This document shows positions 43,557 through 54,916 of a DNA stretch of 64,000 nucleotides, piece by piece (position 1 is the first letter of the stretch; every line of letters begins with the position of its first letter). The stretch spans positions 18,910,001 through 18,974,000 of the forward strand of contig JBHGNT010000015.1 of the NCBI GenBank assembly GCA_043228905.1. The letters run 5' to 3'. Origin of the DNA: Azolla caroliniana (lineage: Eukaryota; Polypodiophyta). The notes below the pieces were generated by a model. It saw nothing but the letters and a program-made list of their open reading frames with translations, was not told the DNA's origin and made no database searches. The position numbers and the translations under genes are program-made.

Positions 43557-45894
43557 TTTCAAGGATGCATAAGGGAAGCAGTAGCCCTTGCCAAGCGTAC
43601 CAACAACAAGGTAGCGGTGGTGCTACTAGATTTTGAGAAAGCATATGACAGGGTTTGCTAGAAGTTTCTTGAAAGTGTGATGGGGAAACTCGGTTTTCAA
43701 GAGACATGGATCAAAGGGATTGCAGGACTTTATAGGAACAACAACAATTGCATTTCATTGGCAGGTGAAAGGGGTCCCTTTTTCCGAATATCCCGATCTA
43801 TATGACAAGGATGCCCACTAGCTCCATCCTTATTTCTATTATATGCCGAAGCACTCTCTTGCTTTCTCAACTTGCGGCATCTCAACCTATGTGGTCTTCT
43901 CGTGCCTCATTCTCATCGAAGCATCCTAGATATAGAATTTGCAGATGACACAGCGATCTACCTGCAAGGGGACTTAGAAAACCTACAAAAGCTCGAAAGT
44001 GGGTTAGCTGTATTTTGCAAGAGATCCAATGCCATGATCAATTAGCACAAATCCTGTGCAATATGGCTTTCTCATGAAACACATCCTACGTGGCACCCAC
44101 ATCCCGCTTTCAAAGGGATCAATCAAGGAGCGAGCACCAAATATTTGGGTTTCCAAATTGGTTTCAACATACCGCCGGAGACTATGATTGCACCCGTTAT
44201 CCATTCCATTCGACAAAAGTTGATACATTGGAGTTCGAAATAACTGTCGCTAGCGGGTCGCATCATAGTGGCAAACCAGGTACTATTTGCAACAACATGG
44301 TACAATCTATCATGTTGGACAATCTCCAAGGACAATATACATCAGATTCAACGACTGGTACGCAACTACATTTGGTCTGGCAAGGAAGATCATGTAACTC
44401 GTGCCAAGGTGGCATGGCCTATACTCACAACACCTAAGTCGAGAAGGGGATTGGGTCTGGTTGATCCCCTCTCACAATCAAAATCCTTACTTGCCAAATT
44501 TGTGGTGCGAGGACTCCAACCAGGAAATGATTGTTGGAAAATGCTACTATGGTTACATTTCGCTTACTTTAGGCCACGAAAAGGGGTTAATTGGGCCCCC
44601 CAAACGGGATGGATTCTAAATATGGATCTCAAACCTAGTTTCTCCCGCCAATTGGAGGATAGATTCAATGCATCCATGTGGAAGGCATGGTGTGACATTA
44701 GACAACGGCTCAAGTGCGATCAACCGAGTCTGAACCTGCCTGGCTCAGTCAACGTATCCTATAGAACCCATGTATCAAGGATGAATCTAATCAACTACTT
44801 GGATCAAGTAAGGGGTTGTCATGGGGATACATTGCAGAAGGTCCGGGAAAAAGTATAGAATGTTGGAGAGAGTTTATGTCACTACCACTACAAGATCAAG
44901 CCAACATACTCCATGGCATTAGGGGTGGATGGACTATGAGACCGGAAATCAATAACGCTCTACTGATTAGGGAAGCCACTACTCATAGGACGACAATGGA
45001 GAAATGGATAGGATACGAGGAGGAGGGATCTTTGATCCGGAGAGGTAGGGGATCACCAGACAAGATCAAAGGCTCTGAATTGCGAGACACTGAGACACCA
45101 ACACAGAATAACGCAATTTGAGTACTCGCGTATATTGGTCATAAATGGATTGTAGATCCTGATCCGATCAAAGTACAACCCGATTGGCACATATGTACTC
45201 ATGAAAACACATGGCTATGTAAGGTCAGTTGGGACCCTTTGCAATGGACATGGCGTGATCCTTATGCGGAGCAAGGAAGCAAACCCATCCCTTTCTTCCA
45301 ATTCACAACTAGATTGGGTCACCACATCCTAGCTGCTCAAATTGCCCGAGAGCCGGCTACTACAAAGGTCTAGCACACATATCAAGTTCCTCACACAATT
45401 ATCGCCAAGTTTTGGCAGAAAATCTGGAAACAACAACACGCAAGGCGAATTACCACGTTCCAATGGCTATTAATACATAAGTCACTATCCGAGTTGGCAG
45501 ATACAAGCATCAAGAGGGGGGGATGACTTTGGTGATAAAATCACAAGAGGTTTTTTTCTCCACCATCGGCAATGTCCACTCAACTCCTCTTAATGACAAA
45601 TCTCAAGTTGTGTTGGAATTGGTCACCCCAATAACTCTTTGGATTCTATGGAAACAACAGTGTAGACGGGTCTTCTCCAACCAAATCGCGCATCCAACAA
45701 TGTTACTACAAGAGATATGGAGTGAAATTGTAGCCACTCTAAAGAGCCAATATGATGGCCTCAAGGGTAGCTCCGATGGAGTTGAAAGACAACGAATAGC
45801 CTTCATCCAACAATGGTCGTCCTCTCCCTTTCTTGAGTCAGTGGGCATCCACATAAGATGGAACTATCACATCCCTACAAGGATTTGTATATAA
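43557..45894 (+). pseudogene. LINE reverse transcriptase and C-terminal region with stops
   Basis: It starts at GCIREAVALAKRTNNKVAVV, then LLDFEKAYDRVC followed by a stop. It continues through FLESVMGKLGFQETWIKGIA, *QGCPLAPSLFLLYAEALS (the stop replaces the residue before Q) and the catalytic IEFADDTAIYLQGDLENLQKL. Then come ASTKYLGFQIG and AGRIIVANQVLFATTWY. From 44,268 a 196-codon stretch is open (SCWTISKDNIHQIQRLVRNY, IWSGKEDHVTRAKVAWPIL). The end reads ELVTPITLWILWKQQCRRVF and LLQEIWSEIVATLKSQYDGL (about 45,617-45,760). The catalytic ADD survives, but at least five stops and several frame changes make it non-functional. Confidence 0.85.
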
Positions 45895-45960
45895 TCATCT
45901 CATTTGTAAAATTTTATAACTAATGGAAGGAGTTTTTTTGGGGAAAAAAAAGAAGAAGGT
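43557..45960 (+). mobile_element. LINE retrotransposon, 5'-truncated and decayed
   Basis: A plus-strand LINE beginning inside the reverse transcriptase and ending in a short 3' tail agtttttttggggaaaaaaa (about 45,931-45,950). It belongs to a different family from the LINE at 11,691; the fragment at 28,643-29,420 is from the same or a close family. Confidence 0.85.
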
Positions 45961-46224
45961 TTTGAATGACGACCAATCAAGCATTTGCATAAGGATCCTT
46001 GACAAAGATAATCTTGAAACAATGCATTACTCCTTCAAGTGCAATTTGATCCTTTAGGTCGGGTTGTACATTCACCCATTTCTCAAGGATCTTACATTTG
46101 AGGGCCCAGACATAAGGTCTCAATACTTGCATGGAAATCTTTATGGCAAGACCCTCCAATGTGAGACCCTTGAGCATTAGGCAATCGTACAACCCGACCC
46201 AAAAAATAAAATTGCCATTGAAGG

Positions 46225-46682
46225 TAACAATCGGCAACGGTTCGGTTCGAGAGGGTCAAAACTGAACCATTAAAATTTTTAGAAACCTGAACCGAACTGA
46301 ACCACAAAACTGTTAAACCAAACCATTAGAAAATTTTCAAACTGTTAAGCCATTAAACTGGTAAAACCACGGTTTTGTGGTTCGGTTCCATTTTCAACTT
46401 AGGTCAAATTTTAAATTTTAAAATATTTCATTATTTAAATTTTCAAAAGTTTAAATATTTTCCTAAAATGTGAGAATGAGGCATTAAAATGGAAAGATTG
46501 TTTAAAAACTTTTTTTACAATTTTTTTAAAATAAAATTAAAAATAAAAAACCGTTAAACCGTTTAAACTGCGGTTTCTAACTGTTGAAACCGAACCGAAC
46601 CTTTAAACATAAACCCGAACCATTTAAACCGTTAAGCCACGGTTTCGCGGTTCGGTTCAAACCGAACCGTTGCCAATTGTTA
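46225..46682 (-). mobile_element. hAT-like non-autonomous MITE, copy 2 (458 bp)
   Basis: The ends TAACAATCGGCAACGGTTCG and AACCGTTGCCAATTGTTA are inverted repeats. The 8-bp flanks attgaagg (46,217-46,224) and attaaagg (46,683-46,690) differ at one position. The body matches copy 1 (11,117-11,531) in reverse orientation, including the core ctaaaatgtgagaatgagg versus its complement. It has no coding capacity. The fuller terminal repeats suggest it stands closer to the ancestral form than copy 1. Confidence 0.8.
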
Positions 46683-46690
46683 ATTAAAGG

Positions 46691-49145
46691 GGCAACCCAC
46701 TATTTCAAGATTATCTACCTCAAGGATTATTCTTGGGATCCTCCCTCAATCTTGAATCTCTTTTCAAGAGTGACTATTAGTACCTACCTCCTTACTTTCC
46801 TTGCACATCATGTCACTATTTCTCCTCAAAGTTATTCTCTTTTGGCATGATAGCTAGTTGTTTTTCATTATTAGGACCATGACTTCAAGTTTGATTATCA
46901 TTGCTATACATACCTTAGATTTTCCTTTACTCATGAATCATAAACACGTCAACAATTGACAATCCAACATTTGCCCCCCATTTTCTTCCTTCCTTCCTAG
47001 CCTCGTCAATAAGGACCTCCATTGATGGGAGGTACATGTTGGTATTCAACCATTAGTGTCCCCATTTACCACATTGAAAACAATGACCTACAAATGTCTC
47101 CACTTCAATTTAAAACAATGTTATTTCATTCCAAGTGTATTCATATGCAATCTTACGATTTCTGTAATGTATCATGTGAAATTAACGTTTATTTGATGAA
47201 TTGGCTTACGATGTCACGAGAATTATGCCCTTGTATGTGAATGTTGAACACGAGAAGATGGCGGCTTTGTTGATGACACTAGTGATGAAGGGTTGGGGTT
47301 ATGGATTTCTCTTCCATCTTTGAAAAGTGGATATGCAGGTTACTTCTACATATATGTATATTAGGATACACAAAAAAGTTTATATGATCTTATGGCATCA
47401 CACTTGTGTAAATGTACGAGAATAGATCTGAATGTGTTGTGAATGTGTGAAAGGGGAAAGAAGAAAATAGTGTAAAACCTAGATGTGGAGTGTCTGGGTG
47501 ACTTTGGTCATTGGTTGTCGGTGCCGGGCTACATTCACATTAGTGGATTGCACATTCTTCTTTTCTTTTCTTCTCCGCTACTCCTTGTTGACCAATAGAG
47601 AAGCACTTGAATTGGTATTTTGACCAAAGTTAAATGTTGTTTGGTCAAACAAATATGATGTTGCGAGTTTGAATCTTGCCATTTGTTAAATTTTGTTTCT
47701 TTGTAATTTCTTCCCTAGCACTCGAAATTTCAACCAAAAGCTTTTGTTGCATTCCTTGTGGAAACCATTAGATGATGGTACATTGATTGATCCAAATCCA
47801 ACCTCCTACAAAATTAAGGCACATTTGAGTGTAGTTTTTACTCTAACACATGCTTCATGCTTGTTTATTAACTTTTCACGTTATGATCCAATTGCCAATT
47901 ACATCTCTTACCTCGTGAGTCATGTGTTTACATTGTTTAAAAAAATCCTTTTCTCACTATTTCTTCAATACTCGGTAGTCCTAATCTATTGTGCAATTGT
48001 GTGTAGGGTAGGAGTTCCTCTTTGAAATCTTTGGAGGTGTCTAAGCTTCTAGTTTAGCAATATAACCCAATGGTTGCGCCCTGTACTAGTATTGAGGTTA
48101 TCGGTTTGCCCTTAGGCATGTGTTGGTTTAGTTAGAGTATCCGAAATCAACTATGCTTAAGAAACTGAAATTAGGTTGCAACTTTGTGCCACCCTTGACT
48201 CCTTGTTAATGACTTTTGGAAGTGCTACATGGCATGAGTACGTTTATTATATCCTTTTGTTATAATCCCATGCACACTAACAACTACTTAAGTTTCTTTG
48301 GTCTGTGTGCAGTGATTTGTTTGGGAGGTGTGGGGCTAACGTCCATTGATGGTTAAGAATGTGAGTCTTGCTTTAGGACCCATTGTGATTTTGGTGCTTT
48401 TTTGGGCCATGATGTTTTGGTAATGACCTTAGACCTTACATATTTTGACAGTTGAACAAACAAGATTTCAATTTCTTTCTCAACAACCTTGGGCTCCTCA
48501 AGGACATCTAGAAGTTTGGGTTCTAAGGCGATGTGTTCTATGACCATGTCAATATATTCCAATGTGTTAGTTGAGAAAGCATTAGCATGATGACCTACAT
48601 TCAAGTATAGGTCTCTTTGTAATCTTGTTGTCAACCACCCTTGCATAGGTTTTGTTTCTATTCTAAACTCTTTGTCAAATTGTATTCCTTTATTTTCATT
48701 TTCTATGATGGGCCTAAAAACTAAATAGGTCACAGGGCTTCCCAACTGACATATTATGTCTCTACTTTTTTTGAAATATTTGTATAAAGCCTTCTCATGA
48801 AAGTCATCATGTGTTGGGTTAAGGAAAATCCTTCACATTAAGCGTTCATGAGAAATCCTTCGCAGGAAACTGTCTTGAGAAATCCTTCACATCTAGTCTT
48901 CATGTGAAAGGTTTTATGTGTTAGCATCGAGAAAAGCCTTCATGTGGTGTGCATAACCATAACTAAGCATGAGATAGATTTTCCGCAATTTTCCCTAATC
49001 TTATGATAAGTGATAGAAATTTCCAATTTTACAAGTTTATGATGGAACCTAGAAACTACCTTGAGCATGTGCACCACAAACCAACCTCAGTCTCATGGAC
49101 TAATAGAACAAGTGTTCAAATCGATGAGGAATATGCTTTAACCTT
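46691..49145. other. intergenic; one unidentified 130-codon minus frame
   Basis: No gene is established. The minus frame 48,353-48,745 (MGSPVTYLVFRPIIENENKG...) has no domain I recognise and no supporting context. At 48,795-48,930 a gagaaatccttcacat-like motif recurs three or four times in degenerate form. Confidence 0.45.
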
Positions 49146-49150
49146 ATGGG

Positions 49151-49627
49151 TGTCGTGACTTGAGAATAGGAGAGAGAAAAATAAGATGACAATAGAAGGT
49201 AGAGGGAGAGAGAGAGAGAGAGAAAGAACACTAGAAATGGAAAGAGAGTTTATATTATAAGAGAGCAAGGATTACAAAGAGTAGGCTAAGGGGCTACAAA
49301 CTGGTGTTGAACCAAATGAGTTGTGATGAATGAATAGACACCTATTTATAGGTCCTTATGGAGTATTCTAGAATGTTCTAAAATATTTTAGATATTTATG
49401 ATATTTAATATAATCATGGAATATCCTAGAATGTTCTAGAATACTCTAGATTGTTCTGGAATACTCTAGAATGTTCTAGAATACTCTAAATGTCTTGTAA
49501 TAACTAATAATATATTTATTATAACTATACATCATATATGTTAGTATAATGGTTAAAGGTTTAACATATAGACCAAGACGTCTTGGGCTTGAATCCTTGT
49601 AAGGCCAAAATGTATGTCGTCATGACA
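49151..49627 (-). repeat. 3' LTR of the chromovirus (477 bp)
   Basis: Begins TGTCGTGACTTG and ends GTCGTCATGACA. It carries three perfect heat-shock elements plus a partial one, an extra repeat unit compared with the 5' LTR, and a GA microsatellite (about 49,205-49,223). A tRNA-like stretch (gtataatggttaaagg, then gggcttgaatcc) lies near the outer end. Confidence 0.94.
49366..49481 (-). promoter_or_regulatory. heat-shock elements in the 3' LTR
   Basis: Perfect three-unit elements at 49,366-49,378, 49,429-49,441 and 49,469-49,481, plus a partial GATtgTTCtgGAA at 49,449-49,461. The TATA box is at 49,342-49,351. The extra elements come from a short tandem duplication absent from the 5' LTR. Confidence 0.75.
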
Positions 49628-51214
49628 TTATCCCCCTTTTTCGACGACGAGTTCCACGAGTCGGAAGACAAGATTTCGGACTTGGCTTATGAGGATATTT
49701 GTTGTGAAATGCAGCAACCATTTCGGAGGCATTAGCAAGATTCTCAAGAGGATCCCATGTTCGATCATTAGGTGTATAACCTAACCAGTCAACCAAATAA
49801 TACAGTTTGTTGTGAACGATCTTGGAGTCGAGAATGACAACAACTTCATATTTGGAGCCATCTGAAACTTCAATTGGAGGTGGGGGAGATGTAAGACGGC
49901 CTGGAATAGAGCTAGTTGTGTACGGCTCCAAAAGTGAAACATGGAAGACCGGGTGAAGATGCATATGAGGGGGAAGATCAAGGCGAAATGCTACATCATT
50001 GATCTTACCAGATATCACATATGGGCCAAAACGTTGATAATCCAATTTGCAGCAAGGTCGGGTTGTTTTAATGCGACCTTGTAAAAGCCATACTCGATCC
50101 CCCACTTGAAACGTAGTCAATGAAACACGTCGATGACGGTCGGCAACGGTACCTTCTTTTGAGTGTTTTGAGCATCACATAAATGGTGCAAAAGGATATC
50201 TTGAACTTCTTGGAGTTGGGTGAGCCGATCTTCAACAGCCAGGTTTGTCGGGAGTTCGAGATGTTCAAGCATAGTCCAACGAGGATGGTACCCAATGTTT
50301 GCAAAAAATGGGAAATATCCAATAGAAGAATGTCCTGAGTTGTTGTAAGCAAATTCCGCCAAATGTAATAGATCAACCCAATCATCTTGTTGATAGTTGA
50401 CAAAACAACGAAGATATTGTTCTACTGTTTGGTTGGTGCGCTCACTCTGTCCATTAGTTTCTAGATGGTAGCCGGAAGAGAGTTTGCAAGAAGTATGTAA
50501 GAGTTTGAACATGTGCCACCAAAATTTTGAGATGAACTGGGGACCCCGATCATTGATAATATCATCAGGAAGACCATGATGCCGAAACACCTCTCGCATG
50601 AGTAACTCGGTTGTCTCTTGGCTCGTAATGGCCTTTGTGCAGGGAAGAAAATGTGTCATCTTGGTAAAACGATCTACTACCATGAGAATAGAATCAAAAC
50701 CCTTGAAAGGTGGTAGATCCGTAATGAACTCCAATGAAATAGATTTCCATGGACTCTCAGGAATAGGCATTGGCTGTAATAAGCCATATGGATGATGTCG
50801 AGGTTTTTTGGATCGGCAACATGTATCACAACTACGAACATAATCCGTAACAAAATGGCGAAGTCGTGGCCACCAATACCTTCGAGAAATTAGCACCAAA
50901 GTCTTGTGGATGCCAAAATGTCCAGCCATTGGTGTATCATGACATTGTTGCAAGACTTGGAGTCGAGAAGGACCATCAAGCACATATAAGAGATTTTGTC
51001 GAAAAAGTAAACCATCATGCCAATTGAACTGGTTGTAGTCTTGACGAGGATTTTGAGATTGTGAACAAGAAGCACGATTTGGGATAATATGGTTCAGAAT
51101 ATCTTGGGCGAATTCATCAGTCTCAATATGCTCCCGAATGGAGTCTAGAAGACTTGAATCCTTCGGTGTGTCTATAGCATGAAAAGCCATTAGTCGTAGA
51201 CGGTTAGGACCCAA
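49620..51214 (-). pseudogene. chromovirus integrase and chromodomain, frameshifted
   Basis: The integrase half (50,117-51,214) has the zinc finger H-H-C-C (GHFGIHKTL...CDTCCRSK) and a core reading SISLEFITDLPP, NDRGPQFISKFW and ETNGQSERTNQ. The first catalytic Asp is Glu here (GAG). Near 50,120-50,150 the frame shifts; the second half (49,620-50,120) holds the GPY/F module (RFGPYVISGKINDVAFRLDL) and a chromodomain (EVVVILDSKIVHNKLYYLVD, WLGYTPNDRTWDPLENL). Its stop codon lies within the 3' LTR. Chromodomains of this kind steer integration towards marked chromatin. Altered catalysis plus the frameshift make this copy dead. Confidence 0.9.
49628..49641 (-). other. polypurine tract of the chromovirus
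   Basis: Minus strand AAAAAGGGGGATAA abutting the 3' LTR. Confidence 0.75.
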
Positions 51215-51253
51215 GAGGATTTGCTTCTAACTTTCAAATGCGGCCTCTCCTGG

Positions 51254-52765
51254 TTAAAGTTCCATATATGAACGCTGAGATAAACCATCTGCTTTGCCGT
51301 GTTGCGTCCCAGGGCAATATAGAATTACGAAATCAAAACAAGTTAAAAATTGCGCCCAACGAGCTTGTCGACGACTCAAGACTCGAGCACTTTGGAAGTA
51401 CGTTAGATTTTTGTGATCATTATAGACAATGATTTGTTGAGACAAACCCTCCAAAAAATGACGCCATTGTTGAAAAGAATCCACAATGGCAAGAAGCTCT
51501 TTGTCGTGAATCTCATAGTTGATTTCTGCAGCTTCGAATTTCCGTGAATGAAAAGCCACAAGGCGCAGTTGGCCATCATTGCTAATCTGGGATAATACGC
51601 TTCCTAGTGCGAAGTCAGATGCATCAACTTCAAGTATAAAGCGCTTCAATGGATCAACATGCATCAAAATTGGTATGGATGTAAATGCTTGCTTTAATCC
51701 TTCAAATGCAGAGTTTGCATTTATACTCCACACAAATGGTTGATTCTTTTGTGTCAGTTGAGTGAGGGGCAATACGATCTTTGAATAATCTTTGATGAAC
51801 TTGCGATAAAAGTTTGCGAACCCTAAAAAACATTGTACATCTCGCATAGACTGTGGTGTTTGCCAATCCAAAACTGTTTGAACCTTTGCTGGATCCATAG
51901 AGATGCCATGCGAAGAGACTATGTACCCCAAAAATTCCACTTGACGCTGGTCAAAACTACACTTCTCCAATTTTACATAGAGACCATATTCACGCAACCG
52001 TTGCAAAGCTTGTCGAACGTGTATATCATGATCCTCTTGAGTTTTTGAGTAGATCAAGATATCATCTAAGTAAATTATGACGAAAATATCGAGGAAAACT
52101 TGAAAAATGTCATTCACCATATGTTGGAAAACTGCTGGTGCATTCGTGAGACCAAATGGCATCACTGTATACTCAAAATGGCCATAGCGAGTACGAAAAG
52201 CAGTCTTCCATTCATCCCCAGGACGAATTCGAACAAGATTGTAAGCACCTCGAAGATCTAACTTTGTGAAATACTTAGCTCCATTGAGGCGTTCCAGAAG
52301 GCTCGAAATCAATGGTAGAGCATATCGGTTTCGAATAGTTACTTTATTCAATCCTTGATAATCCACGACCAGACAAAGCGAACCATCTTTCTTCTTAACG
52401 AAAAATATGGGTGCGCCGGCAGGAGATCTTGAATGTTGGATAAAACTATTCGCCAAGTTCTCATCGATATATTCCCGAAGAACCTCTAACTCCGTGGGTG
52501 AAAGGTTATAAATTGGCCCCCATGGAGGATCTTTTCCGGGCTGCAAATCAATCGGGCAATCATATGGTCGATGCTCTGGTAGTCTATTGGCCTTCACCTT
52601 ATCAAAAACATCAGAGAATTCTATATATTTCTTCGGTAGTTGGACCCCCGATTCTTGTGAGCTCGATGTGGGAGTTGCTAAAACTGTGAACACCAACATG
52701 TCTTCCTTCCGTCCTTCCTCACGTAATTGATGTATAGAGATTGTCGAAATCTTTTGGAATGTCAT
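51254..52765 (-). pseudogene. chromovirus reverse transcriptase-RNase H segment (503 codons)
   Basis: Open throughout. Reverse transcriptase motifs: PAGAPIFFVKKKDGSLCLVV, FTKLDLRGAYNLVRI, VMPFGLTNAPAVFQHMVND and the catalytic IIYLDDILIYS. The connection and RNase H follow: FLGFANFYRKFIKDYS, LEVDASDFALGSVLSQ, YEIHDKELLAIV, ending CPGTQHGKADGLSQR. The catalytic residues are kept. Pol is cut at both ends by stops in the same frame (52,811 and 51,254), so the enzyme could not be made as part of the normal polyprotein. Confidence 0.9.
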
Positions 52766-52810
52766 ATCCTTTGTTGGAGTTTTAAGAGGCTCAGACTGTA
52801 TTGTGACTTC

Positions 52811-53230
52811 TTAAATGGTTCTTTTTCTCCAATCAATAGTTGGGTTATGTAGCTCAAACCATGGAAGACCAAGAACTAGGGAGTGCTCTGGACAACTAAT
52901 GATGTTGAATGAGATGACACTAGCCAAATTGCCTAGGACTACATGAATTGGTTCAGACTCTTCAACTATATCACCTGATGCTATGGGGCGTCCATCAATG
53001 ACTCCGACTGACATTGGGCTTGGGAGCTTATGCAACTGAATATTATGCATTACAGCAAACTCACGATCCACGAAACAAGAGTTGGCTCCAGAGTCTAAGA
53101 GGGCAGAAGCTGGGACTCGATGGCACCTAGATGTGTTAAGCTCAACTTGTGCAGAGAAAACTCGACTAACTTGACCGGATGAAATGGAACCACAACTAGG
53201 GACGGACGTTACATGCCTAGGGCTGTCCAA
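52811..53230 (-). pseudogene. chromovirus protease segment
   Basis: A 139-codon open stretch in the pol frame holds the retropepsin motif SALLDSGANSCFVDREFA and the second conserved strand LVLGLPWFELHNP. It is separated from reverse transcriptase by a stop at 52,811-52,813, so it is part of a broken pol rather than a gene on its own. Confidence 0.85.
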
Positions 53231-53399
53231 CCAAATGGCTCCGATTTTGGCCGGACTTACTCGTTTAACACATCATCTAATTGGCTCAAGACATCAAATG
53301 TATTTTTATGACAAGGACTACTAGGCCTACTTGGGTTACGAGAAGGCGGGGCAGAAATTGAGATGGGATTGTCATGAGCACTTATTTGGTTAACTTGTC

Positions 53400-54375
53400 G
53401 TCGTGGTTTATGTGGACAATTCACAGCAATATGCCCTGGACCACCACAATAGAGGCATAGACGATTCGCTCATCGTCATTGCTTTTTAGCATCCGATAAT
53501 GGTCCTCGACGTTGTGTTGTCTTGATTTCCATTGGAGTAGGGCCTTCCATCACACTTGACTTTGATACTTGGGGTGGAGTTGCAACCACCGAAGCATATG
53601 TTTCTGTTGGTCGAAAGCATAACATTTGTTGGCGCTCAGAATGCCGCTCAAATAAGCGATTGTCACATCGCACGGCCCAGCTTACTGCTTTAGTAAGAGA
53701 TTTTGGATCATCATGGAAGGTAAGAAGTAAATCCTTCACATCATTGCGTAGACCTTGACGAAATTGGTCCATTAATGCCGCCTCGTCCCATGGAATATCA
53801 CATGCTAGAAGGCGAAAATCTGCAGCATAAGCGGAAGCAGGACGATCTCCTTGTCGTAATCGCTAAATTTTGTTTATTGCAGTCCTCATACTATCAGTGT
53901 CTCCAAAGTTGGCTTGGAACTCATTAATAAACCCTTCAAAATCTTCTAATAATGGTGAGTGCTTCTCTAGGAGTGGTGCAAACCACGCTAATGCGGTACC
54001 CATTAACAAGGTACCAACTAGACCCACACGAGCAACATCAGTTGGGTAACGGCTAGGATGCAATTTAATCACAAGTCGTACCTGATTTAAAAATCCACGA
54101 AATTGAGACCTTGTACCATCAAACTTGGCCAACAGACTAATCTTGGGTTCCTTCGGCGAGGTTTGAACTTCCGCCGCTTGTCGTTGCAATAGAGTAGTCT
54201 CCAATTGATGCACCCGTTGAGATAATTCTTCATATTGTTGTACTTTCTCAGCACTTACTTGTTGTAGGTCTCCTAGCAATCTTTGATTTTCATGCTCTAG
54301 TGCCATGAATTTTGTTGTTAGCATTTCGAGCTCGGAGAGAACACGCATATATTCTTGCTTGCTGACGGACTCCAT
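53400..54375 (-). pseudogene. chromovirus gag with internal stops
   Basis: It opens at the ATG of 54,375 with MESVSKQEYMRVLSELEMLT and a coiled-coil-like stretch (about residues 15-65, LQQVSAEKVQQYEELSQRVH), then the gag core LLAKFDGTRSQFRGFLNQVR and TALAWFAPLLEK. A stop at 53,863-53,865 interrupts it after AINKI. The frame resumes RLRQGDRPASAYAADFRLLA, then MDQFRQGLRNDVKDLLLTF, and stops twice more just before the zinc knuckle CLYCGGPGHIAVNC (about 53,423-53,465). Gag would form the particle; this copy cannot make it whole. Confidence 0.85.
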
Positions 54376-54665
54376 AGTTGCGATAGAAAATTGCTAGATT
54401 TGGTTGAATAAGGTCAAGATAAGAAGAAGAAGTTGGAGAAGAAGAAAAGAGATAGATTCGGTTCAAACTGTCGTGACTTGAGAATAGGAGAGAGAAAAAT
54501 AAGATGACAGTAGAAGGTAGAGGGAGAGAGAGAGAGAGAGAGAGAGAAAGAACACTAGAAATGGAAAGAGAGTTTATATTATAAGAGAGCAAGGATTACA
54601 AAGAGTAGGCTAAGGGGCTACAAACTGGTGTTGAACCGAATGAGTTGTGATGAATGAATAGACAC

Positions 54666-54675
54666 CTATTTATAG
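54666..54675 (-). promoter_or_regulatory. TATA box of the 5' LTR
   Basis: Minus strand CTATAAATAG, identical and identically placed in both LTRs. Confidence 0.7.
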
Positions 54676-54689
54676 GTCCTTATGGAGTA

Positions 54690-54765
54690 TTCTAGAATGT
54701 TCTAAAATATTTTAGATATTTATGATATTTAATATAATCATGGAATATCCTAGAATGTTCTAGAA
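54690..54765 (-). promoter_or_regulatory. heat-shock elements in the 5' LTR
   Basis: Two perfect three-unit heat-shock elements: TTCtaGAAtgTTC at 54,690-54,702 and GAAtgTTCtaGAA at 54,753-54,765. The first lies 14 bp upstream of the TATA box in the direction of transcription, the second about 77 bp upstream. The motif match is direct; heat response is inferred from the known binding rule of heat-shock factors (alternating nGAAn units). Confidence 0.75.
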
Positions 54766-54916
54766 TACGCTAAATATCTTGTAATAACTAATAATACATT
54801 TATTATAACTATGCATCATATATGTTAGTATAATGGTTAAAGGTCTAACATATAGACCAAGACGTCTTGGGCTTGAATCCTTGTAAGGCCAAAATGTATG
54901 TCGTCATGACAATGGG

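Larger units (their letters stand above)
49151..54911 (-). mobile_element. full-length Ty3/gypsy chromovirus, coding region broken
   Basis: A minus-strand element of 5761 bp with LTRs at 49,151-49,627 (3') and 54,479-54,911 (5'), flanked by the exact 5-bp duplication atggg (49,146-49,150 and 54,912-54,916). Domain order is gag, zinc knuckle, protease, reverse transcriptase-RNase H, integrase, chromodomain. Gag lies in one frame and pol in another, each with nonsense codons. By eye the LTRs differ at about seven positions plus one roughly 48-bp repeat indel and a GA-run length difference. The compact size and chromodomain identify a chromovirus; the clade needs a phylogeny. Confidence 0.95.
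54479..54911 (-). repeat. 5' LTR of the chromovirus (433 bp)
   Basis: Same ends as the other LTR. In element direction the order is: heat-shock elements, TATA box, then about 180 bp that would hold the transcript start and R-U5. Confidence 0.94.

Noticed and set aside
44123-44335. Minus-strand frames across the second LINE
   Set aside because: The plus strand carries the ordered reverse-transcriptase motifs; these are shadows.
48353-48745. A 130-codon minus-strand frame (MGSPVTYLVFRPII...)
   Set aside because: No domain, no splice partner and no context; open by chance is as likely as a gene remnant.
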